15,759 bases of DNA from CAZCBD01 sp964496755 (GTDB taxonomy: Bacteria; Bacteroidota; Ignavibacteria; Ignavibacteriales; Melioribacteraceae), in contig CAZCBD010000045.1 of assembly GCA_964496755.1 (NCBI GenBank), forward strand, positions 1 to 15,759. Direction: 5' to 3'. Positions 1-6,346 of the stretch are shown piece after piece (positions within the stretch are counted from its first letter, which is position 1; each line of letters begins with the position of its first letter). The translations under genes were made by a program, and so were the position numbers. The notes beneath the pieces were generated by a model. It saw only the letters and a program-made list of their open reading frames with translations. It ran no database searches and was not told the DNA's origin.

Positions 1-35
1 TTTTTTTAACGAATCAAGCTCGAATTTATAAACGG

Positions 36-88
36 AAAACCTTTTAAGGCCGTAGAGGTTTTGATAGAAAATTTCTATCGAAATTTTC
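36..88. repeat. AT-rich inverted repeats in gene-free left end
   Basis: No reading frame in 1-198 looks like a gene; all frames are interrupted by stops. Three inverted repeats are visible. AAAACC (36-41) pairs with GGTTTT (57-62). GATAGAAA (63-70) pairs with TTTCTATC (72-79) around one base. GAAAATTTC (67-75) pairs with GAAATTTTC (80-88) across a 4-base loop. The last two share bases 67-79 and so cannot both form in one RNA. No clean T-tract follows, so a terminator is not supported. They may belong to the 3' region of the DUF2892 transcript or of a gene beyond the left edge. Confidence 0.4.
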
Positions 89-198
89 TAATTATTGTAA
101 TTTGTTTCTGTATTCGCATATCATACTAAAAATCTTTTGTTTGCTCCCGAAGTTGGTGGATGCTCAGTTCAGTACGGTAAATTGATTTCAATATCAAA

Positions 199-423
199 CT
201 AATTTTCACTATCCTCGGATGTTTTAATTTTGCAAGTATTAATACCCAAAAGTATATACAAACAGCATATTCCGGTTAGGCTTGTTAGTAGCATTATAAT
301 AGCCACTACTAGGAATACGGTAGCTAAAGTACCTGTAATAATATTGGTAAAGTATAAAATGAGCAAAACAACAGTTACAAGAAGTCTAAATATTTTGTCT
401 GATGGGCCTATATTCTTTTTCAT
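199..423 (-). CDS. DUF2892 (YgaP-like transmembrane) small membrane protein
   Basis: 74-residue protein that fits the DUF2892 family (transmembrane part of YgaP-like proteins). The start MKKNIGPSDKIFRLL and the end GICCLYILLGINTC match the family pattern, including the closing LYxLLGINTC. There are two hydrophobic segments, about residues 12-30 and 34-57, with a short charged C-terminal tail. Proteins of this type sit in the inner membrane as hairpins and are often fused to or encoded near rhodanese domains; none is fused here. The ATG at 423 is preceded by AGGAAA at SD distance. A sigma70-like promoter lies just upstream at 451-478 on the same strand, so it is probably a single-gene unit. 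Its molecular role is unknown; the family call is fairly sure. Confidence 0.8.
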   Translation of the reverse strand: MKKNIGPSDKIFRLLVTVVLLILYFTNIITGTLATVFLVVAIIMLLTSLTGICCLYILLGINTCKIKTSEDSEN

Positions 424-450
424 TGTATTTCCTATTGTAAATTATTTTTT

Positions 451-478
451 AAAATAACGTTTAAAAACAGTATGTCAA
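451..478 (-). promoter_or_regulatory. sigma70-like promoter for the DUF2892 gene
   Basis: On the minus strand a perfect -35 TTGACA (478-473) is separated by 16 bases from TATTTT (456-451), which matches the -10 consensus at 4 of 6 positions. It points at the DUF2892 gene, whose ATG lies about 28 bases beyond the -10 with an AGGAAA SD. The canonical hexamer shows that this organism uses ordinary sigma70-type signals. Confidence 0.6.
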
Positions 479-491
479 GTATTATTACAAT

Positions 492-520
492 GCTCTCAAG
501 TAGAGTAGCTTGTTTTTTTT
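492..520 (+). terminator. intrinsic terminator with no upstream plus-strand gene
   Basis: GCT-CTC (492-497) pairs with GAG-(T)-AGC (503-509) around an AAGTA loop, with one bulged T at 506. It is followed by TTG and then eight T (513-520), which is the standard intrinsic-terminator form. Upstream on the plus strand there is only the antisense of the DUF2892 gene. The terminator therefore ends either an unannotated short or antisense RNA, or read-through from beyond the left edge. It also means that gatDE transcription probably starts after 520. Confidence 0.6.
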
Positions 521-569
521 ATTTACTTTGTTTAATTTCATAGTTCGTTAACCGGATAAAATAATATTT

Positions 570-662
570 ATGTTGTTGAATAATCAGAATTTTAAAATAC
601 TAATGTCAAATAATTTAACATCAAACAATAATTGCGATAACAATAATTGTAATCAGAAATAA
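570..662 (+). CDS. possible Asn-rich leader peptide of gatED
   Basis: A 30-codon frame from ATG 570 (in-frame ATG also at 603) ends at TAA 660-662. Twelve of 30 residues are Asn, including three runs of two and two runs of three, plus two Gln and two Cys. The stop is 14 bases before the stem of the terminator at 677-703, which itself directly precedes gatE. Short frame, run of one amino acid, terminator, then an aminoacyl-tRNA-related gene is the layout of a translation-controlled attenuator. Against this, AAT and AAC are cheap codons in AT-rich DNA, and the only SD-like bases are a weak GGAT about 13 bases before ATG 570. A small expressed protein or a chance frame are the alternatives. Confidence 0.35.
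   Translation: MLLNNQNFKILMSNNLTSNNNCDNNNCNQK
624..650. repeat. tandem 11-bp palindromic repeat AACAATAATTG
   Basis: AACAATAATTG occurs at 624-634 and again at 639-649, a 15-base period. Each copy contains CAAT-A-ATTG, a palindrome around one base; the second extends to ACAATAATTGT (640-650). Two near-symmetric sites in a promoter-leader region could be bound by a dimeric regulator. They also encode most of the Asn run of the short leader frame, so the repeat and the Asn-richness are not independent observations. Confidence 0.45.
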
Positions 663-676
663 ATAGTTTTATTAAG

Positions 677-703
677 CGCAGAATTTATTCTGCGTTTTTT
701 TTT
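677..703 (+). terminator. intrinsic terminator / candidate attenuator before gatE
   Basis: CGCAGAA (677-683), loop TTTA, TTCTGCG (688-694), then nine T (695-703): a perfect 7-bp stem with four G-C pairs and a full T-tract. The gatE ATG is at 725 and its SD AAGGA is at about 714-718, so no promoter fits between terminator and gene. Transcription of gatE must pass through this element. An alternative pairing exists: AATAATTGCG (627-636) can pair with CGCA and the following bases (677-689) with two small bulges, which would open the terminator stem. That pairing is AT-rich and probably weaker than the terminator. Confidence 0.8.
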
Positions 704-724
704 GTTTAAAAAAAAGGAATTATA

Positions 725-2650
725 ATGAAAGATTTTATATTTAAGCCTTTTGAAGAAATGACCAACGAAGATTATAAGAATATCGGCTTCAAGTCTGGGC
801 TGGAAATCCATCAGCAATTATATACCGAAAAGAAATTGTTTTGCAGATGCCCTGCCGGTAAGTATAGTAAAAAGTTTGATGCTGAGATTTTAAGACATAT
901 GCGACCTACCCTTTCGGAATTGGGAGAATATGATGGTACGGCTTTAATGGAATTTAAAACAAAAAAAGATATTATTTATAAAATAAATCGTGAAACGGTT
1001 TGCACTTACGAGATGGATGATACACCGCCGTTTTTAATAAACGAAGATGCACTTGATGCCGGAATAAAATGTGCTCTTTTATTTGACTGCAAAATTGTTG
1101 ACGAAATGCATATTATCCGAAAGCAATATTTGGATGGTAGTATTCCTACGGGTTTTCAGCGAACTTCAATTTATGCAATTGATGGCGCCATTCCGTATAA
1201 AGATAAAAAAATTGATATCATACAAATGTCAATTGAAGAAGATTCGTGCCGCGAAATAAGCGATACCGGACATATACGAGTCTATAATACCGACCGACTT
1301 GGGATGCCGTTAATTGAAACCGTTACCGCACCGCAAATGAAAACACCATCCGAAGTTGCAGAGGTTGCCAACGTTTGTAAAAAAATTGTTCAAAGTACAG
1401 GAGTAGTTCGTACCGGTAGCGGTGCTGCAAGAGAAGATGTAAATGTGAGTGTTGAAGGTGGAACAAGAATTGAAATTAAAGGTGTACCTCAGATTTCGTT
1501 GATCCCGATTCTGACATACAATGAAGCAATGCGACAATGGAATTTGTTGCGATTGAAAAATGAACTTGAAAAACGAGGAATAACTGAAAAAAAATTTCAA
1601 ACAGAATTTGATGATGTTACAAGAATCTGCAAAAAAACAAAATATTTACCGATTAAATCGGCGGTCTCTTCAGGCTTGAAAGTAAAAGCTGTTTTACTAA
1701 AAGGATTTAAGGATTTATTAAATTGGCAAACTCAAACGGATACTCATTTTTCAAAAGAAATTTCAGACCGAGTTAGAGTAATTGCTTGTTTAACAAATTT
1801 ACCTAATATTATTCATTCCGATTCTAAAAGTGATAATATTGCATCGGCCGAATGGCAGGCTATTCGTAAATTTATGAATGCAGATGATAATGATACCATT
1901 GTATTGGTGTGGGGAAATGAAATTGATTCTGAAACAGCTGTTAAAGAAATAATAATCAGAGCAAAAGAAGCTACGATAGGAGTACCATCAGAAACACGAC
2001 AAGCTTTGGATGACGGTACAAATGGTTTCGAAAGAATTTTACCCGGCCCGGATAGAATGTATCCGGATACGGATTTACCACCGAAGAAAATTGAAAACAG
2101 CAGAGTTGAAAAAATAAAAAAAACAATCCCCGAAAAATTTTGGATTCGTGAAAAATGGTATGCCGAACTTAATATTCCTGCTGATATTATTGAGCCTTTA
2201 TCAATTTCGGCTTTTGCTGACGTTTTTAAAAAAGCTGTGTTGGAATTAAAAATTAATCCGGTGCTTGCTGCAGTAACGGTCATTCAATTTCCAAAAAGAT
2301 TAAAAAAACAAGGTTTGGATATTTCTAAATTGACCCCGGAAATATTTGATGAAATTTTTGTGGCTCTTGCCAAAGATGAAATCCCAAAAGATTCTATTTT
2401 ATATATTCTTTATGATTATTTGAAAACCGGAAAATTAATAATGCCGGAAAAAATTGATGAATCGGAAATTGATGAGCCTATTAAATTTGCTGCCGGAGAG
2501 CTTAAAAAAGTAATGAAATATAAAAACAATGATAAAACCGAATTATTGTTTGGGCTGGTAATGAATAAACTTCGGAAAAATGTAAATGGAAAAATTGTTA
2601 AAAGTAAAATTGAAAAATATTTAAATTCTGCGGAGGTTATTAATGGATAA
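725..2650 (+). CDS. gatE: archaeal-type Glu-tRNA(Gln) amidotransferase subunit E
   Basis: 641 residues, within the archaeal GatE range (about 620-640) and far longer than bacterial GatB (about 480). GatE binds Glu-tRNA(Gln), phosphorylates the Glu and transfers ammonia from GatD to give Gln-tRNA(Gln). The GatB/E catalytic part spans about residues 20-280: GFKSGLEIHQQL (21-32), TLSELGEYDGTALMEF (62-77), YNTDRLGMPLIE (187-198) and the GSGAAREDVNVS region (231-242). An AspRS-like GAD insertion, the GatE hallmark, runs from about 310 (GLKVKAVLLKGF, 317-328) and ends near GVPSETRQALDDGTNGFERI (419-438) and MYPDTDLPP (445-453). The C-terminal helical/YqeY-like tail (about 460-641) binds tRNA. SD AAGGA precedes the ATG by about 7 bases. 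The stop overlaps gatD by 8 bases. Family identification is very secure. Confidence 0.97.
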   Translation: MKDFIFKPFEEMTNEDYKNIGFKSGLEIHQQLYTEKKLFCRCPAGKYSKKFDAEILRHMRPTLSELGEYDGTALMEFKTKKDIIYKINRETVCTYEMDDTPPFLINEDALDAGIKCALLFDCKIVDEMHIIRKQYLDGSIPTGFQRTSIYAIDGAIPYKDKKIDIIQMSIEEDSCREISDTGHIRVYNTDRLGMPLIETVTAPQMKTPSEVAEVANVCKKIVQSTGVVRTGSGAAREDVNVSVEGGTRIEIKGVPQISLIPILTYNEAMRQWNLLRLKNELEKRGITEKKFQTEFDDVTRICKKTKYLPIKSAVSSGLKVKAVLLKGFKDLLNWQTQTDTHFSKEISDRVRVIACLTNLPNIIHSDSKSDNIASAEWQAIRKFMNADDNDTIVLVWGNEIDSETAVKEIIIRAKEATIGVPSETRQALDDGTNGFERILPGPDRMYPDTDLPPKKIENSRVEKIKKTIPEKFWIREKWYAELNIPADIIEPLSISAFADVFKKAVLELKINPVLAAVTVIQFPKRLKKQGLDISKLTPEIFDEIFVALAKDEIPKDSILYILYDYLKTGKLIMPEKIDESEIDEPIKFAAGELKKVMKYKNNDKTELLFGLVMNKLRKNVNGKIVKSKIEKYLNSAEVING

Positions 2651-4025
2651 TTTATATAAAGGTTACCGTGGGAAATCATTAGAAACATTAAAAAAATTCA
2701 AAGCTCCTGTTTGGAGTGATGTTAAAATAGAAACGGAAAAAGGACCATTTAAAGGAATCATACTTCCACGTTCCGAAACAGCGGATGAGTTTCATATTGT
2801 TCTGAAAATGAATACAGGGTATAATATAGGCGTTGCTGCAGAATCGGTTAAAAATATTGAAGTTGGTGAGAACAAAGAAGCAAATTATCATATTCCCGAA
2901 AAAGAATTTCCTGTTGACCCTAAAAAACCTCGGGTAAAATTATTTGGGACGGGCGGAACAATTGCAAGCAGATTGGATTATAGAACAGGTGCGGTTATTC
3001 CGGCATTTTCACCCGGAGAGCTTTATGGTTCGGTGCCCGAGCTTGCGGATTATTGTAACTTGGAAACTGAAAAATTATACGGAGTTTTTTCGGAAAATAT
3101 GGCGCCGGAACAATGGCGAGGAACTGCCGAGGCTATTGGAAAAGAAATTGAAAAAGGTGTTGCCGGAATTGTAATTGGTCACGGAACAGATACAATGCAT
3201 CATACGGCTGCGGCTTTATCCTTTATGGTGCAGAATTCACCCGTACCTATTGTAATGGTTGGCTCGCAACGTTCCAGCGATAGACCTTCTTCGGATGCGG
3301 CTTTAAATTTAATGCACAGTGTTAAAACTGCCGCAGAAAGTAATATTGCCGAAATTATGGTTTGTATGTTTGGGCCTACTTCTGATACTTACGGACTTTT
3401 ACACAGGGGCACAAGAGTAAGAAAAATGCATTCCAGTTATCGTTCAACTTTTAGAACAATTGGTGATATTCCTCTTGCAAAGGTTAGCAGAACTTCGATT
3501 GATCCGATTAGAAATGATTACAAAAAAAGAAGAAAAGATAAAAACATAATTATAAATACAGCTTTTGAAGAAAAGGTAAGTATTGTTTATTATTATCCGA
3601 ATATGAAACCTGATATTATTGATTCCTTAATAGATAATGGTTATAAAGGTATCGTAATTGCGGGTACGGGATTGGGACATGTAAATAAACCTTTGTATCC
3701 TGCATTAAAACGAGCACAAGATAATGGTGTGGCTGTTTACATGACAGTGCAAACTTTGTGGGGATATGTTCAAATGTATGTTTATGATACGGGCCGAGAT
3801 ATGATGGAATTAGGAGTAATTCCGGCAGCAAATATGTTACCCGAAGTTGCTTATGTAAAATTAGGTTGGGCGCTTGGACAGACCAATGATTTGGAAAAAG
3901 TAAAGGAAATTATGCTAACGCCAATTGCCGGCGAAATAACCGAACGTGAACCAAGTGACGGTTATTTAATTTACCAAGGTGGCTTACCTGAAATTAATGA
4001 ATTTATTTCTAAATATGTTAAATAA
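2643..4025 (+). CDS. gatD: archaeal-type Glu-tRNA(Gln) amidotransferase subunit D
   Basis: 460 residues. GatD is the asparaginase-like partner of GatE: it releases ammonia from Gln (some archaeal enzymes also use Asn) and channels it to GatE. Residues about 20-75 form the small N-terminal beta-barrel typical of GatD and absent from plain type I/II asparaginases. The asparaginase core follows from about 97. Catalytic positions are visible: T106 in GTGGTIAS (102-109), T182-D183 in GHGTDTM (179-185), and K261 in RKMHSSYRSTF (260-270). VGSQRSSDRPSSDAALNLM (206-224) and GTGLGHV (341-347) are also characteristic. A strong SD (GGAGG) sits inside the end of gatE and the ATG lies within the last codons of gatE, so the two are probably translationally coupled. 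A stand-alone L-asparaginase is ruled out by the N-terminal barrel and by gatE next door. Confidence 0.97.
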   Translation: MDNLYKGYRGKSLETLKKFKAPVWSDVKIETEKGPFKGIILPRSETADEFHIVLKMNTGYNIGVAAESVKNIEVGENKEANYHIPEKEFPVDPKKPRVKLFGTGGTIASRLDYRTGAVIPAFSPGELYGSVPELADYCNLETEKLYGVFSENMAPEQWRGTAEAIGKEIEKGVAGIVIGHGTDTMHHTAAALSFMVQNSPVPIVMVGSQRSSDRPSSDAALNLMHSVKTAAESNIAEIMVCMFGPTSDTYGLLHRGTRVRKMHSSYRSTFRTIGDIPLAKVSRTSIDPIRNDYKKRRKDKNIIINTAFEEKVSIVYYYPNMKPDIIDSLIDNGYKGIVIAGTGLGHVNKPLYPALKRAQDNGVAVYMTVQTLWGYVQMYVYDTGRDMMELGVIPAANMLPEVAYVKLGWALGQTNDLEKVKEIMLTPIAGEITEREPSDGYLIYQGGLPEINEFISKYVK

Positions 4026-4098
4026 AAATATTGTTATACTTTTTGGCAATAGTTTGGAATTTTATTAAGAGAAGTATTTATAAAATAAGTGTAGAATT

Positions 4099-4125
4099 AA
4101 AAGAAAATTATTTTTATTTTCTTTT
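4099..4125. terminator. AT-rich hairpin after gatD
   Basis: AAAAGAAAAT (4099-4108) pairs perfectly with ATTTTCTTTT (4116-4125) across a 7-base TATTTTT loop, 73 bases after the gatD stop. The 3' arm is T-rich, so it could work as a weak intrinsic terminator, but there is only one G-C pair. It is the only terminator-like structure between gatD and the next gene. Confidence 0.35.
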
Positions 4126-4168
4126 GATGTTTTATAAATTAAGTTCCCAACAAAAATAAGAAGTATAA

Positions 4169-4492
4169 ATGGATTGGAAACAGCAAGTAAAAACCAAAAT
4201 TAATGTTTTAGAAATGGCAACCAGAAGAACTTTGGATGACATTAAAACTACTAGAAAAAACAGTCCGAACTTTAAATCATTATGCGACGAGAATATAGCA
4301 AAACTAACATTGTTTAATTGTATTAAGAATGACAATTCTTGGAAAGATTATGAATCTTTTTTGCAATGCTTGGATGAATTAAAAGAAAACCCGAAAATTA
4401 TAAATGGTAATGTTTTTGATAAAGATAATTACGCAAGATACTGGAAATCTTATGTTATGATGCTTAAGCTTTCTGATTTTGAAACTTTTTAA
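4169..4492 (+). CDS. hypothetical protein, 107 residues
   Basis: Not recognised. The frame is clean, with a Lys/Asp/Asn-rich soluble composition, no signal peptide and no hydrophobic segment. It looks mostly helical: residues 1-28 are strongly charged (MDWKQQVKTKINVLEMATRR), followed by a middle with two Cys (39, 51) and another at 67, and an aromatic C-terminal part (YARYWKSYVMMLK, 89-101). SD support is weak (AAGAAG about 5 bases upstream). It ends 24 bases before the hydrolase lipoprotein and is probably co-transcribed with it. Codon use resembles its neighbours. Whether it is a conserved family cannot be told here. Confidence 0.6.
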   Translation: MDWKQQVKTKINVLEMATRRTLDDIKTTRKNSPNFKSLCDENIAKLTLFNCIKNDNSWKDYESFLQCLDELKENPKIINGNVFDKDNYARYWKSYVMMLKLSDFETF

Positions 4493-4516
4493 CCACATCC
4501 TCTACTTATAAAAATT

Positions 4517-5749
4517 ATGAATAAAAAAATCTTAGGTTTAAATAAATACACACAAATTATAATAGTTTGCTTAATTGTTATTTTTTTCGGGTGTGAAAAA
4601 CTAACGGAAATAGAATCGTTTCCTACGGGAAAAGATTTTAATAGAGGCAAAATAATAGGAAAACCGATTCTAAAAGCTCAAGTAAACAATTTAGAATTAA
4701 AACTTATTGCTGCAATTTTACATTTAGATGAAAAATTAATTGGCAATTTTTCCATTAAAGTTTATTCAATAGAATACAATACTATTGATAAATCGGGCAA
4801 CTTAACCACTGCTTCCGGGGCATTATTTATTCCGGTGTCCTCGCAAGCATTACCCTTATTAAGTTATCAACATGGAACCGAAACAAAAAGAGAATTTGTT
4901 GCTTCGGAAGATCCGCTAAAATTTTCACCCGAAGCATTGGCGGCAGCTTCACTTGGCTATATTACAATGGTTCCGGATTATTTGGGTTTTGGAAAATCAA
5001 ATGTAATTCATCCGTATCATTTGTCAAAAATTTCTGCTACCACTGTTATAGATTTTATACGTGCGTCAAAAACATTTTGCGACAGCAATTCGGTTACATA
5101 TAATTCTCAGTTGTTTTTAGCAGGCTATTCCGAGGGTGGATATGTTACATTGGCAACTCAAAAGGAAATTGAAACAAATTATTCAAACGAATTCTCGATT
5201 ACTGCTTCCGCTCCAATGGCCGGGGCTTATGATTTGGAATTTTCTGCCGAAAAAGTTATTCAACTGAAGAAATTAAAATATCCCGGTTTTGTTGCATATC
5301 TTTTGTTTGCATACGACAATTACTACAATTGGAACAGGCTTTCTCAGATATTCAATAAACCATATGATTCTGAGGTTGGAACATTATTTAACGGATCAAA
5401 AAATTTTATTTCGGTTGAAAATAACTTACCCGATTCCGTTTCATCGCTTTTAACAGAGAGTTTTATTTCCGGAATTAAAAACAAAACAGATTCGGTAACG
5501 ATAAAAGCTTTAACTGAAAATAGCTTAATCAATTGGACGCCTAATGCACCGATGCAACTTTGTCATGGCGATGCCGATTCTACGGTATTTGTAGGAAATT
5601 CAATAAAAGCTTTTGAGGAGTTTACGCGAAGAGGCTCTAATGTTACATTAAAAATTATTCCGACCGGAACGCACGAATCATCAGTGTTGCCGTCGGTTTT
5701 ACTTACGATAGATTTTTTTAGTAAGTATGTCCGATTTTCTTCCAATTAA
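4517..5749 (+). CDS. alpha/beta-hydrolase lipoprotein (secretory-lipase-like)
   Basis: 410 residues. The N-terminus carries a lipoprotein signal: lysines at 3-4, a hydrophobic stretch (about 13-24) and the lipobox IFFGC with Cys26, so it is probably membrane-anchored and facing the periplasm or surface. The mature part is an alpha/beta hydrolase resembling the secretory lipase/esterase group: oxyanion-region HG at 119-120, MVPDYLGFGKS (151-161), nucleophile elbow GYSEGG with Ser205, an acid at D352 or D354 in HGDADSTV, and His386 in PTGTHES. All triad members are present, so it should be active. The substrate (lipid ester, xylan acetyl group or other) cannot be told. No good SD is seen before the ATG, but no other start keeps the signal peptide. 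It converges on the deformylase gene with 32 bases between and no clear terminator. Confidence 0.85.
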   Translation: MNKKILGLNKYTQIIIVCLIVIFFGCEKLTEIESFPTGKDFNRGKIIGKPILKAQVNNLELKLIAAILHLDEKLIGNFSIKVYSIEYNTIDKSGNLTTASGALFIPVSSQALPLLSYQHGTETKREFVASEDPLKFSPEALAAASLGYITMVPDYLGFGKSNVIHPYHLSKISATTVIDFIRASKTFCDSNSVTYNSQLFLAGYSEGGYVTLATQKEIETNYSNEFSITASAPMAGAYDLEFSAEKVIQLKKLKYPGFVAYLLFAYDNYYNWNRLSQIFNKPYDSEVGTLFNGSKNFISVENNLPDSVSSLLTESFISGIKNKTDSVTIKALTENSLINWTPNAPMQLCHGDADSTVFVGNSIKAFEEFTRRGSNVTLKIIPTGTHESSVLPSVLLTIDFFSKYVRFSSN

Positions 5750-5781
5750 TTTTGATCGTATCCTTTTGAAGATAAATAGAA

Positions 5782-6267
5782 TTAAAGGTTCCATTTAAAT
5801 GATTTATGATTAATTGCCCGCATAGTTGAAAGAATGCCATCAAGATGATCATATTCGTGCTGTATTAATTCAGATAAATCATTTTCCAAGTTCCAAGTTT
5901 GTAATTGCCATTTCCGATCGAAGAAACTTAATTTGATTTTTTTATAACGTTCAACTTTAACAAGTAGATTCGGGAAACTCATACAATTGTCCCAAACTTG
6001 AAATGTTTCATTGCTGGTGAAAGTGATAAATGGATTTATAATTAATACTGGTTTATCAATATTCAAATAAATAACGCGTTTCATTACGCCAATCTGCGGT
6101 GCGGCAATAGCTCTTCCGAATTTATATTCTTTTCTAATTTCTTCCATTACATTGTGTAAATCTCTTTCAAGATTTTTCAGAATAGGCATTTCTCTTTTTT
6201 TTACGGAATCACATTTTTGATATAATCTTTCATCACCCAATAAAACCATATCTTTTAAGGTTTTCAT
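5782..6267 (-). CDS. divergent peptide deformylase
   Basis: 161 residues. Peptide deformylase removes the formyl group from the initiator Met of new proteins using a metal. All three family motifs are recognisable but altered: motif 1 (GxGxAAxQ) reads GRAIAAPQ (51-58), motif 2 (EGCxS) reads DNCMS (93-97), motif 3 reads HEYDH (137-141). The metal ligands Cys95, His137 and His141, the catalytic Glu138 and the Gln58 side chain are all kept, so the enzyme is probably catalytic. It is not next to fmt, the usual partner of the housekeeping def gene, and may be a second copy with other specificity. AAAGGA precedes the ATG as SD. It lies 79 bases downstream of the chemoreceptor gene on the same strand, separated by a 10-bp hairpin. 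Confidence 0.85.
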   Translation of the reverse strand: MKTLKDMVLLGDERLYQKCDSVKKREMPILKNLERDLHNVMEEIRKEYKFGRAIAAPQIGVMKRVIYLNIDKPVLIINPFITFTSNETFQVWDNCMSFPNLLVKVERYKKIKLSFFDRKWQLQTWNLENDLSELIQHEYDHLDGILSTMRAINHKSFKWNL

Positions 6268-6293
6268 CTTTATATCCTTTCACCAAAATTATG

Positions 6294-6323
6294 AATGTGT
6301 CGGGGGTTCAGATCCGACACATT
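6294..6323 (-). terminator. 10-bp perfect hairpin between chemoreceptor and deformylase genes
   Basis: AATGTGTCGG (6294-6303) pairs perfectly with CCGACACATT (6314-6323) around a 10-base loop. In this AT-rich sequence a 10-bp stem with five G-C pairs stands out. It lies 23 bases after the chemoreceptor stop and probably ends or stabilises that transcript. On the minus strand the stem is followed by CATAATTTT, a poor T-tract, so a processing or stabilising stem-loop is as likely as an intrinsic terminator. Confidence 0.55.
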
Positions 6324-6346
6324 AAAATACTCGAAACAATATATTA

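Noticed and set aside
230..457. Plus-strand frame of 75 codons opposite the DUF2892 gene
   Set aside because: It is the complement of a recognisable membrane protein, has no SD and shows no family pattern of its own.
725..4025. GatB plus stand-alone L-asparaginase as the identity of the two genes
   Set aside because: The GAD insertion and GatE-specific segments in the first, the N-terminal barrel in the second, and the 8-base overlap all fit GatDE.
6297..6320. Resemblance of the loop GGTTCAGATCC to a tRNA T-arm, hence a possible att site or tRNA remnant
   Set aside because: The T-loop consensus is broken at one position, the G-run pairs for only two bases around the 7-base loop, no other tRNA arm is present, and no integrase is nearby.
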